Below are positions 9,227-17,870 of a stretch of DNA of 54,224 nt, piece after piece. The notes beneath the pieces were generated by a model that saw only the letters and a list, made by a program, of their open reading frames with translations, was not told where the DNA came from and ran no database searches. A program made the translations under genes and the position numbers. Source of the stretch: an uncultured Mucispirillum sp. Lineage in GTDB: Bacteria > Chrysiogenota > Deferribacteres > Deferribacterales > Mucispirillaceae. Within the stretch, counting starts at the first letter, position 1. Each line of letters begins with the position of its first letter. The stretch lies in assembly GCA_944325215.1 (NCBI GenBank), contig CALUZC010000019.1:1-54224 (forward strand), written 5' to 3'.

Positions 9227-10525
9227 TCACTCATCTTTTTGATTAGTCAAAAAATCCATATTAGATAAATCCTCCTGATAATTTCCATACCTGTTTATCA
9301 CCATGGCAGAAGATGTATGACCAAGCATACGGGCAGTCTGGTTATATGTTGCACCTGCCTTTAAAAAATTTATTGCAAAATTATGCCTGTTTTTATAAAG
9401 CTGCCTGTGCTCTATATTACATGCTTCTAAAATTTTATTCCACTTCCTGGCAGCTGAAGGGTATCTTTTATAATACTCTCCACTTTTATTATAAAAAAGA
9501 TAATCTATTTTATTATTATAAAATTTATCTAAATGCTCCATGATGTATGGCTTTAATACTGATTGAATAGGAAGTATTCTTGTTCTATCTGTTTTTGTGT
9601 TATTTTTTAACTCTCCTGATGTGATAGTTTTAGATATTTCAATACATAATTTACCTCCTGCCTCATCACTTAAAGCTCTTTCAAGAGCTTTTTTGGATTT
9701 TAATAGAATCAGATTATTATGCTCATCAAGCAGTTTAAAATCATTCCATGTAAGAGCAAATATTTCGCCAGTTCGTAAACCTTCAAACAGTCCAAAAGCA
9801 AAAAACAGAGTCCAGCCTGGATAATATTCTTTTGAATATTCTAATATTTTATCAATATCCTCACTGCTGTATGGCATTACTGTAACTAATTTTACTTTCT
9901 GCTTTTTGATTTGCGAACAAGGGTTTTTATCAATTATATCATTTTGCACAGCATAAGTCATAATAGATGACAAACAGCCAATAATATTATTAATATACTT
10001 ATTACTGCATTTATCAACAAGTTTATTCTGAAAACTTTGTATGTGGGAAAGCTTAATATCTTTTAATGACATACTTCCAAATGCTGGTATAAGATAATTT
10101 GTAATAATATTCTTATAGCCATGTTTAGTGCCTTTACTAAGGCTGGCATTTTGAAGCCAATTATTTGTAAACTTAGTAAAGTCGCTGTCATTAAAGTAAG
10201 TTACATTATTTACAGTAACATTATCAGCTTTAAAACCATATACAGTTTCACTTTTACTTGATGATTTTAAACCAGATGAATATTTTTTGCGTGCCCGCAA
10301 AGAATGTGGAAAAAACTTTTCAAAAACAAAAGTATTTCCATCAATTACTGTTGAAACGGCATTAGCTAATTTAATAGCACTTTTATGCCCTTCACAACGA
10401 CATGTGCTGATGCCCTTGCCGCTGCATTTAAAATTTGAAGACACTTCTACATTGTTAGCAAAACCATTCTCATAGTAGCTAAACCTAAGAAATATAGTAG
10501 AATTTTTGACACGTGTAGTGACCAT
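9227..10525 (-). CDS. int: Tyrosine recombinase, island integrase
   Basis: Site-specific recombinase of about 432 residues that would insert and excise the island at the adjacent tRNA-Ser. The N-terminal ~85 residues look like an arm-type DNA-binding domain with a short CRCEGH insert. The SAM-like core-binding domain spans about 120-215 ('FTKFTNNWLQNASLSKGTKH...'). The catalytic domain has Arg in GLRTGEIFALTW (about 251), the Y-K-N-R-H version of the HxxR box in LYKNRHNFA, LGHTSSAMVINRYGNY with the second His and the nucleophilic Tyr. All key residues are present, so it should be active. The start is the ATG at 10525, four to five bases after GGAGG. A GTG at 10528 overlaps the Shine-Dalgarno. 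Its 3' end faces the tRNA. Confidence 0.95.
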   Translation of the reverse strand: MVTTRVKNSTIFLRFSYYENGFANNVEVSSNFKCSGKGISTCRCEGHKSAIKLANAVSTVIDGNTFVFEKFFPHSLRARKKYSSGLKSSSKSETVYGFKADNVTVNNVTYFNDSDFTKFTNNWLQNASLSKGTKHGYKNIITNYLIPAFGSMSLKDIKLSHIQSFQNKLVDKCSNKYINNIIGCLSSIMTYAVQNDIIDKNPCSQIKKQKVKLVTVMPYSSEDIDKILEYSKEYYPGWTLFFAFGLFEGLRTGEIFALTWNDFKLLDEHNNLILLKSKKALERALSDEAGGKLCIEISKTITSGELKNNTKTDRTRILPIQSVLKPYIMEHLDKFYNNKIDYLFYNKSGEYYKRYPSAARKWNKILEACNIEHRQLYKNRHNFAINFLKAGATYNQTARMLGHTSSAMVINRYGNYQEDLSNMDFLTNQKDE

Positions 10526-10738
10526 CACTCCTCCATAAATATATTAGGTCACCGTCCGTTTATGGAGTTTACTTATAAATTATATAAGCAGTCATCTAAA
10601 AATTAAGTATTGCAGTTTTTGTTCCTTCCTTAAAATTTTAAAATATTATGTCCTGCAATACATAATATGATATACAATACATTAAGTTACTTTTCAAGTG
10701 TTTTTATGAATATATTTTAATCATATATATTATATCAG

Positions 10739-10993
10739 TTATTCTTCAATTAATTCATGCTCTCTGCCTTTACCTTGATTAATTGCAGAAATACCTCTTT
10801 TCAAATGCTCAATATTCGATTTTGAATAGAAAGGGTCATTAGATATTTCAAATGGAATACGATTTTCTCGCAATACTGCTTTTATAAACAATGATATTGC
10901 AGTAGAAGTGTTCATTCCTACATCATCACAAAATTTATCAAAAGCCAGCTTATTTTCTTTATCAATTCTAACACTAATAGTTGAATATTCCAT
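10739..10993 (-). CDS. Orphan RelB/DinJ-family antitoxin
   Basis: An 84-residue protein with the RelB/DinJ pattern: N-terminal ribbon-helix-helix ('STISVRIDKENKLAFDKFCD', 'GMNTSTAISLFIKAVLRENR') followed by IPFEI and a flexible acidic tail that would wrap a toxin. These proteins repress their own promoter and neutralise a RelE/YafQ-like mRNase. No toxin gene is found on either side: 10529-10738 downstream and 10994-11131 upstream show no RelE-like reading frame. So it is an orphan, perhaps a remnant or an anti-addiction module. AGGTG precedes the ATG. Confidence 0.85.
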   Translation of the reverse strand: MEYSTISVRIDKENKLAFDKFCDDVGMNTSTAISLFIKAVLRENRIPFEISNDPFYSKSNIEHLKRGISAINQGKGREHELIEE

Positions 10994-11131
10994 AACACAC
11001 CTATAATTTAATATATTATAATATAATATATATAAAATATATTAAAAATGCAAATAATAATTATTTTGAAACCTGAGGATTTCTCTTATATATTCATTTA
11101 TAAGGAATGCTTATAATTGAAAATATTATTA

Positions 11132-11433
11132 CTATTTAATTGGAACAATAGCTAATGTTTTACCCATTGGTGCTAATAATTTTAAAACTGTTTCTATTTG
11201 CGGATTTGAATAACCTTTTTCCATTCTAGCAATAATTGGCTGTTTAACACCACTTAATTCTTCTAATTTTTTTTGACTTATTCCTAATTCATCTCTTGCT
11301 CGTATAAACTCACTTATTAATGATACCCTTAAATCACTTTCTCTAATTTCATCAGCAGTATAAATATCTTTTTCAAATTCTTCCCAGCTTCTTCCTATAG
11401 CTGATTCATGCTTTATATTGTTTTTTTACTCAT
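11132..11433 (-). pseudogene. HigA/XRE-type antitoxin broken in a poly-A tract
   Basis: From the ATG at 11433 (GGAGG upstream) reading stops after six codons. If one A is added to the seven-A run (11421-11427 as T on the + strand) the frame stays open to the TAG at 11132. It then encodes about 100 residues with a Cro/C1 helix-turn-helix ('ELGISQKKLEELSGVKQPII', then ARMEKGYSNP) and an end LAPMGKTLAIVPIK, typical of HigA antitoxins. This is a single-base deletion, a slippage-prone tract, or programmed slippage. It overlaps the end of the HigB-like fragment region in the usual toxin-first order. Confidence 0.75.
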
Positions 11434-11437
11434 CTTT

Positions 11438-11587
11438 TTACCTCCGTGATTTTAAGTCATTGATTTTTCTTTTTGCTGCTTCAATCTCTTTTCTTGGTGT
11501 TTTTTGTGATTTCTTCAAAAAATAATGCAGTAAAATAAAAGAATTACTATACCAAGATATAAAAAATATTCTGCAATAGGCTCTTTG
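11438..11587 (-). pseudogene. 3' fragment of a HigB/Gp49-like toxin gene
   Basis: Frame open from 11587 (behind a TGA) to the TAA at 11438. It encodes the C-terminal end of a RelE/HigB-superfamily toxin: 'RIFFISWYSNSFILLHYFLK' followed by KSQKTPRKEIEAAKRKINDL, the usual 'LLHgFxKKtqKTPxxEIexA' ending. The N-terminal half cannot be followed upstream, so the toxin is dead. It stands four bases before the broken antitoxin, with GGAGGTAA shared as stop and Shine-Dalgarno. Confidence 0.7.
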
Positions 11588-11707
11588 TCAGCTTTATCCC
11601 TATAGAAATAGATTTTATAAAATACTAACTACCTTATAATACTAATATATACTACATTCATCATCAAATCAAAGACTTTTAAGTTATTAAAAGTATTATA
11701 TGAAATA

Positions 11708-11795
11708 AGTATAACATATTTTCATAACATATAAGATGCACATTGCCCATTTTCTCTGCCCTATTTTTAGGGCATCAATAAAGCATGAATGGAAT
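11708..11795 (-). pseudogene. Scrap of a DUF234-type AAA ATPase gene
   Basis: On the minus strand the sequence reads FIDALK in one frame and then NRAEKMGNVHLICYENM after a one-base shift. That closely matches the C-terminus of the intact ATPase at 34983-36389 (TDALKNRAEKMENVRLVTYEDM). The remainder of 11588-11858 is AT-rich and holds no gene I can recognise. Confidence 0.65.
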
Positions 11796-11858
11796 TTTTA
11801 TAAAAATTATTTTATATAAAATCAAAAGTTATTAATTTGAATTATCATTTTTTACATA

Positions 11859-12437
11859 TTATATAGTATTAAATAATCTATCTCCAGTATCTGGTCCTTT
11901 TTCACCAATTTGACACAATATTTTTTCACCTTTAAAACTATTGAATGAACTTCTAACTGCATATAATTTATAATCATTAAATAAATTTATTGCATCATTT
12001 TGTATAACATTTGTTGCTATAATGATTTGCTTTGCATACGGCATAATCTCTTTCGCTACTGCACAAAGCGTTTTACCTGTATGGATTACAGCATCTACTA
12101 TAATAATATTCCGATTATCAATTATAGACAGATTTTTTTTAATAAATTCATTATAACGTTCTAATTTTTTTGCCCATAACTTAGAATCCTTTTCATCCAA
12201 GATTAGAAATGATGAATCAAGTACATCGGCAATGCCAAAAGAAAAAGGTAAGCCAGCTCTAGCTAAAGAAATTATTGTTGAATTTTCTTTATAATCTAAA
12301 ATAGTGCTATTTAGTGCTAAATATTGCCCTAATTCATAATGACTTTGTCGTAATTTTGCACCAGTATAGCCAGAATTACTTTTACATATGTTTATTAAAG
12401 AATTAAGATATTCATTATTCTGCAAAATTTCTATCAT
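11859..12437 (-). CDS. UPRT-like phosphoribosyltransferase
   Basis: A 192-residue type I phosphoribosyltransferase. The PRPP loop is IIIVDAVIHTGKT (111-123). SLARAGLPF (57-65) resembles the 'LRAGL' block of uracil phosphoribosyltransferase, and GPDTGDRLFNT (181-191) resembles the C-terminal uracil-binding GxGDAGDRxFGT of UPRT. It should therefore join PRPP to a pyrimidine-like base, or run the reverse reaction. Divergence from housekeeping Upp suggests another substrate. Last gene of a four-gene operon: its ATG overlaps the stop of the kinase-HAD gene (ATGA). I infer that it makes or releases a nucleotide-like compound with its neighbours. It could also be a plain salvage enzyme, which the coupling makes less likely. 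Confidence 0.8.
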   Translation of the reverse strand: MIEILQNNEYLNSLINICKSNSGYTGAKLRQSHYELGQYLALNSTILDYKENSTIISLARAGLPFSFGIADVLDSSFLILDEKDSKLWAKKLERYNEFIKKNLSIIDNRNIIIVDAVIHTGKTLCAVAKEIMPYAKQIIIATNVIQNDAINLFNDYKLYAVRSSFNSFKGEKILCQIGEKGPDTGDRLFNTI

Positions 12438-13648
12438 ATTATATCTCCAATTTTCTCTATTATTTTAATATGGTTATAATGAGGTAAATTATATTGTAGC
12501 TGAAATAATCTATTTGTATATTGAATATTATTGATTTTATTACGAATTTTATCTGGTGCATATATAATACCTGTATCGGCTTCTAATAACATAAGAATAT
12601 CAACCATACTATCTCCTATCGCAATAACTTTTTTACCATATTTTTTCAATTGCTTAGCTATATATCCTTTAACAAAATCACTTATAAGTACTGTAGAGTC
12701 TTTAGTAAAATTACCTCCATAAATTTCATCACATATATTATATTTATTATTTATATATGCCCACACTTCATAAACACCTGATGTTAACCCTGCAACAAAA
12801 ATATTACTATTATCTTTTTTAGATAATTTAATATCATCAACTAATTCTTTATTAAGGTTAATATTTGAAATAATGCTATCCATATCTAGTAACTTAGAAT
12901 CTATTGAGAAATATTTATTTGCTTTCCAAAACTGATATAATGAATATGCATCATCTGTAAAAATATTGTTTAAATCATTCATATGTTTATCTGTATAATC
13001 AAAACATTTTACAGTCATATCTTCCTTTGCAAGTGTTTTATCACAATCAGTAAGTATTATTACATCTTTATTACCACACTGTAAAAGTATATTATTACAT
13101 ATAGTTCTAGCTATATCATACGATTTCACAAAATTATTGTTTTTAATTAATGTAAAAAAATCTACTAAATCATTTTCATTATTATCTAATATAATAAATT
13201 CTTTATCTGCCATAAATAGATATTTTTTTAAATTTTCAATTTCTAAATTACGCCACCAATTTATATCTTCATATGATAAGTTTGAAAATTTTCTATTTTT
13301 TTCAGAATGCTGTATTCTTTCTATAACAACATTAACCGCTGTATCTAAATAACATATAATATCATAAAATTTTTCATCTTCTTGAATATAAACAACATTA
13401 TCCATAAATGAATAATGTCCATCAACAATGATATTTGTATAGTTAAGCTGTCTGGCATATTTTATAAATTCTTTTCTTAAGAAAATCTTTTCAGACTCAA
13501 CAGTTTTGTCAAATTCTTTAAACAATAAAGATTTTGATAACTTTTTTAATGTTCCAGAACCAGGTAAATGAAACAACTTATTATCTATAATTTTTTCAAT
13601 TAATGTATTTTTACCGCTGGTAGGTAATCCATATAATCCTATATTCAT
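12434..13648 (-). CDS. P-loop kinase-HAD phosphatase fusion
   Basis: A 404-residue two-domain cytosolic enzyme. Residues 1-170 form a P-loop nucleoside/nucleotide-kinase-like domain: Walker A GLPTSGKN (7-14), a Walker-B-like IIVDGHYSF (73-81), and an Arg/His-rich lid near 111-121. Residues about 195-400 form a HAD phosphatase of the SerB-like type: motif I DCDKTL (201-206, both Asp present), motif II around GLTSG (287-291), Lys 327, and motif IV GDSMVDI (345-351), with a cap between I and II. Kinase-then-HAD is also the order in T4 polynucleotide kinase-phosphatase, so nucleic-acid end repair is an alternative to small-molecule work. It is tightly packed: two bases after the radical SAM gene, four-base overlap with the phosphoribosyltransferase gene. 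Confidence 0.8.
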   Translation of the reverse strand: MNIGLYGLPTSGKNTLIEKIIDNKLFHLPGSGTLKKLSKSLLFKEFDKTVESEKIFLRKEFIKYARQLNYTNIIVDGHYSFMDNVVYIQEDEKFYDIICYLDTAVNVVIERIQHSEKNRKFSNLSYEDINWWRNLEIENLKKYLFMADKEFIILDNNENDLVDFFTLIKNNNFVKSYDIARTICNNILLQCGNKDVIILTDCDKTLAKEDMTVKCFDYTDKHMNDLNNIFTDDAYSLYQFWKANKYFSIDSKLLDMDSIISNINLNKELVDDIKLSKKDNSNIFVAGLTSGVYEVWAYINNKYNICDEIYGGNFTKDSTVLISDFVKGYIAKQLKKYGKKVIAIGDSMVDILMLLEADTGIIYAPDKIRNKINNIQYTNRLFQLQYNLPHYNHIKIIEKIGDII

Positions 13649-13650
13649 AT

Positions 13651-14568
13651 TTAATCACCTAATACATATTTATCATAAAAGCATTCTTTTCTATTAAAAG
13701 GCTTAATTACTTTTGAGAGATTTTCTTCTATCTCATTTAATTTATGATAATATTTACCAATTATATACTCTTTTCTATCAATGAAACGACCACAATGATA
13801 TATATCATCTTCACTGTAATAGATATTTGTTTGACCCACGCCGCAATTATGACCATATAAGGTGCAGTCAACTTTATTAGAATTATTATTCTGTCGAACA
13901 TTAAGTTTATAATTTTTTACATAATTTAAAAAATCAACATATTCTTTATGTGTAATTGTAAAATTAATATCATTAAAATCCACCATACGAGAAAAAGTCA
14001 CTTTATCAAAATTTGTTTCTAAAAATTTTAGTAGTATATCTCTTTGTAAGATTGACTTTTTATGTATCGTAACATTAACTTTTGGAGCATATCCATATAA
14101 AGACTGATAAAGTTTGACAGCATTCATTACTAAATTAAAAGAACCTTGATTATCCTTTTTTATACGAGCAAAATCGTGTAATTCTTGATGACCATCTATA
14201 GAAAAATTAATTTTCAATCTATGTTTATATTTATATAAATACATAGCTTTTTCTTCATTATAAAGCAACCCGTTAGATACTATATATAATTTAATTAAGT
14301 TTTTTTTATCATTTTGTTCTATATATTCTAATAAAGATTGTATAAGATTAAATTTTATTAATGGTTCACCAGATCCAACAATACCTATTGTAAACAATGG
14401 CAGTTTGTTGTTATAAGCATATTCAAGTATATTATTAACTATTACATACAATTTCTCTTGTGTTAAATCTTTATATTTATGTTTTTTTTCCATATTAACA
14501 TCAAAATGACAATATTTACATTTCAGCTGACATTTTCTAGTTAAAGATATACATGCTTTATCTATCAT
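13651..14568 (-). CDS. Radical SAM enzyme with SPASM/Twitch-like C-terminus
   Basis: A 305-residue radical S-adenosylmethionine enzyme. The cluster-binding CxxxCxxC is at Cys13, Cys17 and Cys20, SGEP (66-69) is the SAM-binding GGEP equivalent, and SIDG (123-126) is the usual strand-5 motif. The C-terminal part has further cysteines at 235, 242, 259 and 296 in a SPASM/Twitch-like pattern ('CTLYGHNC', 'YHCGRF', 'ECFYD'), which points to an auxiliary Fe-S cluster. Such proteins (anSME, peptide maturases) usually modify proteins or peptides, some small molecules. No precursor peptide is obvious nearby. Its ATG overlaps the stop of the PIN-ankyrin gene and the kinase-HAD gene follows after two bases, so the four products surely work together. 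It requires anaerobic conditions, which suits the genome. Confidence 0.85.
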   Translation of the reverse strand: MIDKACISLTRKCQLKCKYCHFDVNMEKKHKYKDLTQEKLYVIVNNILEYAYNNKLPLFTIGIVGSGEPLIKFNLIQSLLEYIEQNDKKNLIKLYIVSNGLLYNEEKAMYLYKYKHRLKINFSIDGHQELHDFARIKKDNQGSFNLVMNAVKLYQSLYGYAPKVNVTIHKKSILQRDILLKFLETNFDKVTFSRMVDFNDINFTITHKEYVDFLNYVKNYKLNVRQNNNSNKVDCTLYGHNCGVGQTNIYYSEDDIYHCGRFIDRKEYIIGKYYHKLNEIEENLSKVIKPFNRKECFYDKYVLGD

Positions 14569-15572
14569 ATTACACCTTGATTTTTAAATTTTTTATACAA
14601 GTCATTGTGTTCTTTACTCAAATAATCAAGTGCCGTATACTGTTCTTTAGATTTAATATTTATATCTGTTTTATTTATTAATTTTTTTATTATTTTTTCG
14701 TGTCCTTTTATACAAGCTTTTATTAATGCAGTAAATCCATTTGAATCTTGTTGATTACAGCATACTGAATTCCTTAGTAATATATCAACAATATCATCAA
14801 AACCATGCCAAGATGCTATCATAAGAGCAGTATTATTATAATTTCTTCCTTCAGAACCTCTATTAACATCTGCACCAGCATTAATAAGCATTTCTATAAT
14901 TTTTATTTCATGTTGCTGCACTGCATATGACAATGGAGGTATACTATGTTTATCACATACTTGGTTAATATCTAAGTATGGATTACTCAATATATATTTT
15001 ATAATATCAAGTTTTCTTTTTTTCACAGCCAAATAAAATGGGCTGTAATCAGTAAGAGGATATATATAATTAATATCCTTAGAATGACCTATTTGTGTTA
15101 AAGAATTTAAATCAGAATTTTCTACTGCTTTATAATATTGTTGACCGATATTTGAATATTCATTATTCTGATGTTGCTTTAATAACTGTAAAAACTCAAC
15201 TTCATCAATAATTTTCATTTTTTTAGATTTAAAAGTTTTATATATCTTATCTGAAGAATACAGATATACTCCTTGCTTATATGCAGCAAAATCTTCTGCA
15301 TAAAGATATATTTTTTCATCATTTGAGTTAGTTACTTGATTGATATTTATTTTATGTATGACTAACTTATACTCTGCAATATGATTAATAATATAACCAG
15401 CATCTTTTTGTATATTAACTGCATACTGTTGCTGCTTATTATCTTTTATATTGTCTAATTCATATAAAACTGGTTCAAGTATTACAATATTAAATATCTT
15501 ATTAAACTTTTTAATAAAATTTTTATTATGTAATAATACATTTGTATCTGGAAGCAAAAAGAATTTTTTCAT
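14565..15572 (-). CDS. PIN-domain nuclease fused to ankyrin repeats
   Basis: A 335-residue protein. Residues 1-135 are a PIN-type RNase domain: DTN (9-11), the conserved ILEPVLYELD with acidic residues at 33 and 38-40, then Asp94 and SSDK with Asp108, so the acidic metal site looks complete. Residues about 140-330 contain about five ankyrin repeats ('TPLxxAxxxxxxxiVxxLL' pattern; for example 'NNTALMIASWHGFDDIVDIL' and 'GFTALIKACIKGHEKIIKKL'). I chose the ATG at 15572 because AGGAGG lies eight bases before it; an in-frame extension upstream has no such signal. First gene of the radical SAM/kinase-HAD/PRTase operon. It may be the toxic effector, with ankyrins binding a trigger or partner. No separate antitoxin gene is visible. 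Confidence 0.8.
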   Translation of the reverse strand: MKKFFLLPDTNVLLHNKNFIKKFNKIFNIVILEPVLYELDNIKDNKQQQYAVNIQKDAGYIINHIAEYKLVIHKININQVTNSNDEKIYLYAEDFAAYKQGVYLYSSDKIYKTFKSKKMKIIDEVEFLQLLKQHQNNEYSNIGQQYYKAVENSDLNSLTQIGHSKDINYIYPLTDYSPFYLAVKKRKLDIIKYILSNPYLDINQVCDKHSIPPLSYAVQQHEIKIIEMLINAGADVNRGSEGRNYNNTALMIASWHGFDDIVDILLRNSVCCNQQDSNGFTALIKACIKGHEKIIKKLINKTDINIKSKEQYTALDYLSKEHNDLYKKFKNQGVI

Positions 15573-15737
15573 AGTACATTCCTCCTTAATAATTTTATTC
15601 AGCATATTAGCAGCAAAAGATATTCAAAAGTAAATCCGGCACTGTAAAAAATTTATTTAAATTTCCATAAAACACATCATCACTATACTGTATACATAAT
15701 TTTCTAATATGATATATTTGTATTTTTCAGTTTCTTA

Positions 15738-17849
15738 TTAATTCCCTAATTGATTAAAATCATGGATTAATTCACTTAATTTAATATTAGTTTCATCATT
15801 ACCAATATTAAATACTAGCAAGTCATGTTTAGCACGAGTTAAACCAGTATAAATTAACTCAAATATATTTGCTTTTTCAAAATTATTAATATCCCTTGTA
15901 TCTAATAATAAAAATACACATTTGCTTTCCCAGCCTTTAAATGTATGTATTGTAGAAAATTTCATAGTTCCCTTATTAACTATAAAATTAAGTTTTCTAT
16001 CACGCCTTAAATTTGTATTTTCTACTAAAAGTTCATCATGCTCTATATCCAAAAATATATCATTATGCACATCTATAAAAGATAGCAGCTCATAGTAATC
16101 TATATTATTATTAGAACAGTAATCTTGTAATTGAATATTAAATGTATTATATTTCTTTTGTAAAAAACATAATAATATAATATGTTTCATACTAGTTATA
16201 TCTTCTTTAAATGTGTCATCAAAAAAGTGATGTGGAAATCTATCAAATATAGTTCTATATGTGCTATCATGTATACACTCCTCAAATCTTTCAAAAGAAA
16301 CATTTGTTTCTTCTCTGCATGAATATTGATAATAAAATTCTAATTCTCTTATAATTTTTAATTTATTTGATATAACAGCAATGTCATTAGGATGATATGA
16401 CTGATTTTTAATATATGTTCTTATTTTATTATATATCACAGGAATATCAACTTTTAACATTGATATCTCTTCAATATGTTCATTAGATATAATAGTTTCT
16501 ATATTACCAAGACTATATGAAGCTATTGTATCCCTTTTATTTTTTGCAGAAGATACTAAAATATCTTCTGTATTATTTTCATGATAAATCTCTTTTTTAA
16601 ATAAATTAGCTAGTATTACTATTTTGGAAGCTGACCTATAACATTCGTTTAACACTATTGGTCTTCCTATAACATTGGTTTCAAATGTTCTATTGTTTAT
16701 AGTATCTCTATTATAAATATTTTGATTTATATCTCCAAACAATATAAATTTTCCATTTGGTTTTAAAAAGTATTTTTTTATAATATTTAACCATGATTTT
16801 TTATAATCTTGTATTTCGTCAATAAAAATTGCAGCATATTTATTTATTTTATGTTCATGTATTTTAAATAATAATTCATTAGAATAATAATTTTTATCTA
16901 ATTCATCTTCAACATCCTGGTTAGATAAATCTTGTGATGAAGTTTTAATTCTAATGCCTAAATTATTTAGTTCTATTTTTATAAATTCATGATAATGTGT
17001 TATATGGAAATTATCCCACATAAAATGTTCTTTAATATTATTTATTTTCTCATGTATAAGATTCCTTAATGCAATATTGTATGTAAGGATAAGTACACAA
17101 TCATTTGTTTTTTTATGTTCTTGAACAGCACATTTAGCAAGAACACTAGTTTTCCCAGTCCCCATACCACCTTTTACAACAAGCTCATTTCTTTTATTAT
17201 AATTTATTATTTCCCTTTGCTTTTCACCATAACCTATATCAATACCCAATTCAGCAATATGTTCTGGTGGATTTAAAAGTCTTGAAATATCTTTATATAA
17301 TGAATCAATAAAATATTTATTTCTTGATTTGTGTCTTAATGCATTAAAATGTTCACCAAAATTATTAACATACAATCTTGCAATATAGTCACTTATATTT
17401 TCATCACTTATATTGATATTTATATGATACATATCTATTTGGTTTATATTATGAAAATATACTCCACAGTAAACAATGCCATACGCTTTACTATTTTCTT
17501 TCTTTGCTATATCAAATGAATATAAGTGAAGGTCATAAATATTATTTTTATATGTTGTTACTTTATCAAAAGGTGCATAAGTAATTTTACGATCAGCTTT
17601 TGAAATGAACTGATTATCTATAAAATCATATTCATTAATATTAATATCACATACTTCAAGAATATAAATATAATAATTTTTTTTAACAATAATAATAGTA
17701 GGTCTATCACCATTATAAAATGGGCGGTAAAATATTTCATGAGTATCATCAAGTAATTTTGATAGTTTATTTAATATAAAAACTTCAGCTTCTGTTGGTT
17801 TTCTTTTAAATAACTTAATTTTATCTACACTTGGAATTAGTTTTGCCAT
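15738..17849 (-). CDS. UvrD/Rep-like helicase with degenerate NERD-like N-terminus
   Basis: A 703-residue superfamily 1 helicase. Residues about 10-140 resemble a NERD nuclease-related domain ('TEAEVFILNKLSKLL', then 'YIYILEVCDI'). The expected EVK is EVC, so nuclease activity is doubtful. The helicase core has Walker A GGMGTGKTS (about 226-234), Walker B IFIDEIQD (about 340), GDINQNIYNR, motif V 'STIHTFKGWESKCVFLLLD' and motif VI YTGLTRAKHDLLV (about 665). It probably acts as a 3'-5' DNA translocase. It lies 21 bases after res and 165 bases before the PIN-ankyrin gene, so it could belong to either unit. Its composition is very AT-rich like the PIN operon and unlike res, which favours the former. 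Confidence 0.85.
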   Translation of the reverse strand: MAKLIPSVDKIKLFKRKPTEAEVFILNKLSKLLDDTHEIFYRPFYNGDRPTIIIVKKNYYIYILEVCDININEYDFIDNQFISKADRKITYAPFDKVTTYKNNIYDLHLYSFDIAKKENSKAYGIVYCGVYFHNINQIDMYHININISDENISDYIARLYVNNFGEHFNALRHKSRNKYFIDSLYKDISRLLNPPEHIAELGIDIGYGEKQREIINYNKRNELVVKGGMGTGKTSVLAKCAVQEHKKTNDCVLILTYNIALRNLIHEKINNIKEHFMWDNFHITHYHEFIKIELNNLGIRIKTSSQDLSNQDVEDELDKNYYSNELLFKIHEHKINKYAAIFIDEIQDYKKSWLNIIKKYFLKPNGKFILFGDINQNIYNRDTINNRTFETNVIGRPIVLNECYRSASKIVILANLFKKEIYHENNTEDILVSSAKNKRDTIASYSLGNIETIISNEHIEEISMLKVDIPVIYNKIRTYIKNQSYHPNDIAVISNKLKIIRELEFYYQYSCREETNVSFERFEECIHDSTYRTIFDRFPHHFFDDTFKEDITSMKHIILLCFLQKKYNTFNIQLQDYCSNNNIDYYELLSFIDVHNDIFLDIEHDELLVENTNLRRDRKLNFIVNKGTMKFSTIHTFKGWESKCVFLLLDTRDINNFEKANIFELIYTGLTRAKHDLLVFNIGNDETNIKLSELIHDFNQLGN

Positions 17850-17870
17850 ATTTTACCCACCTTTTTATAA

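Noticed and set aside
9313-9543. Second copy of the tRNA end at the right side of the island
   Set aside because: I looked for the T-arm/acceptor sequence through to 54224 and found only the short copies near 8.9 and 9.1 kb, so the distal att site is outside the window.
13651-14568. Radical SAM enzyme as a prokaryotic viperin
   Set aside because: A kinase is next door, as for some viperins, but the C-terminal cysteines look like a SPASM/Twitch domain and the sequence around CxxxCxxC does not look viperin-like.
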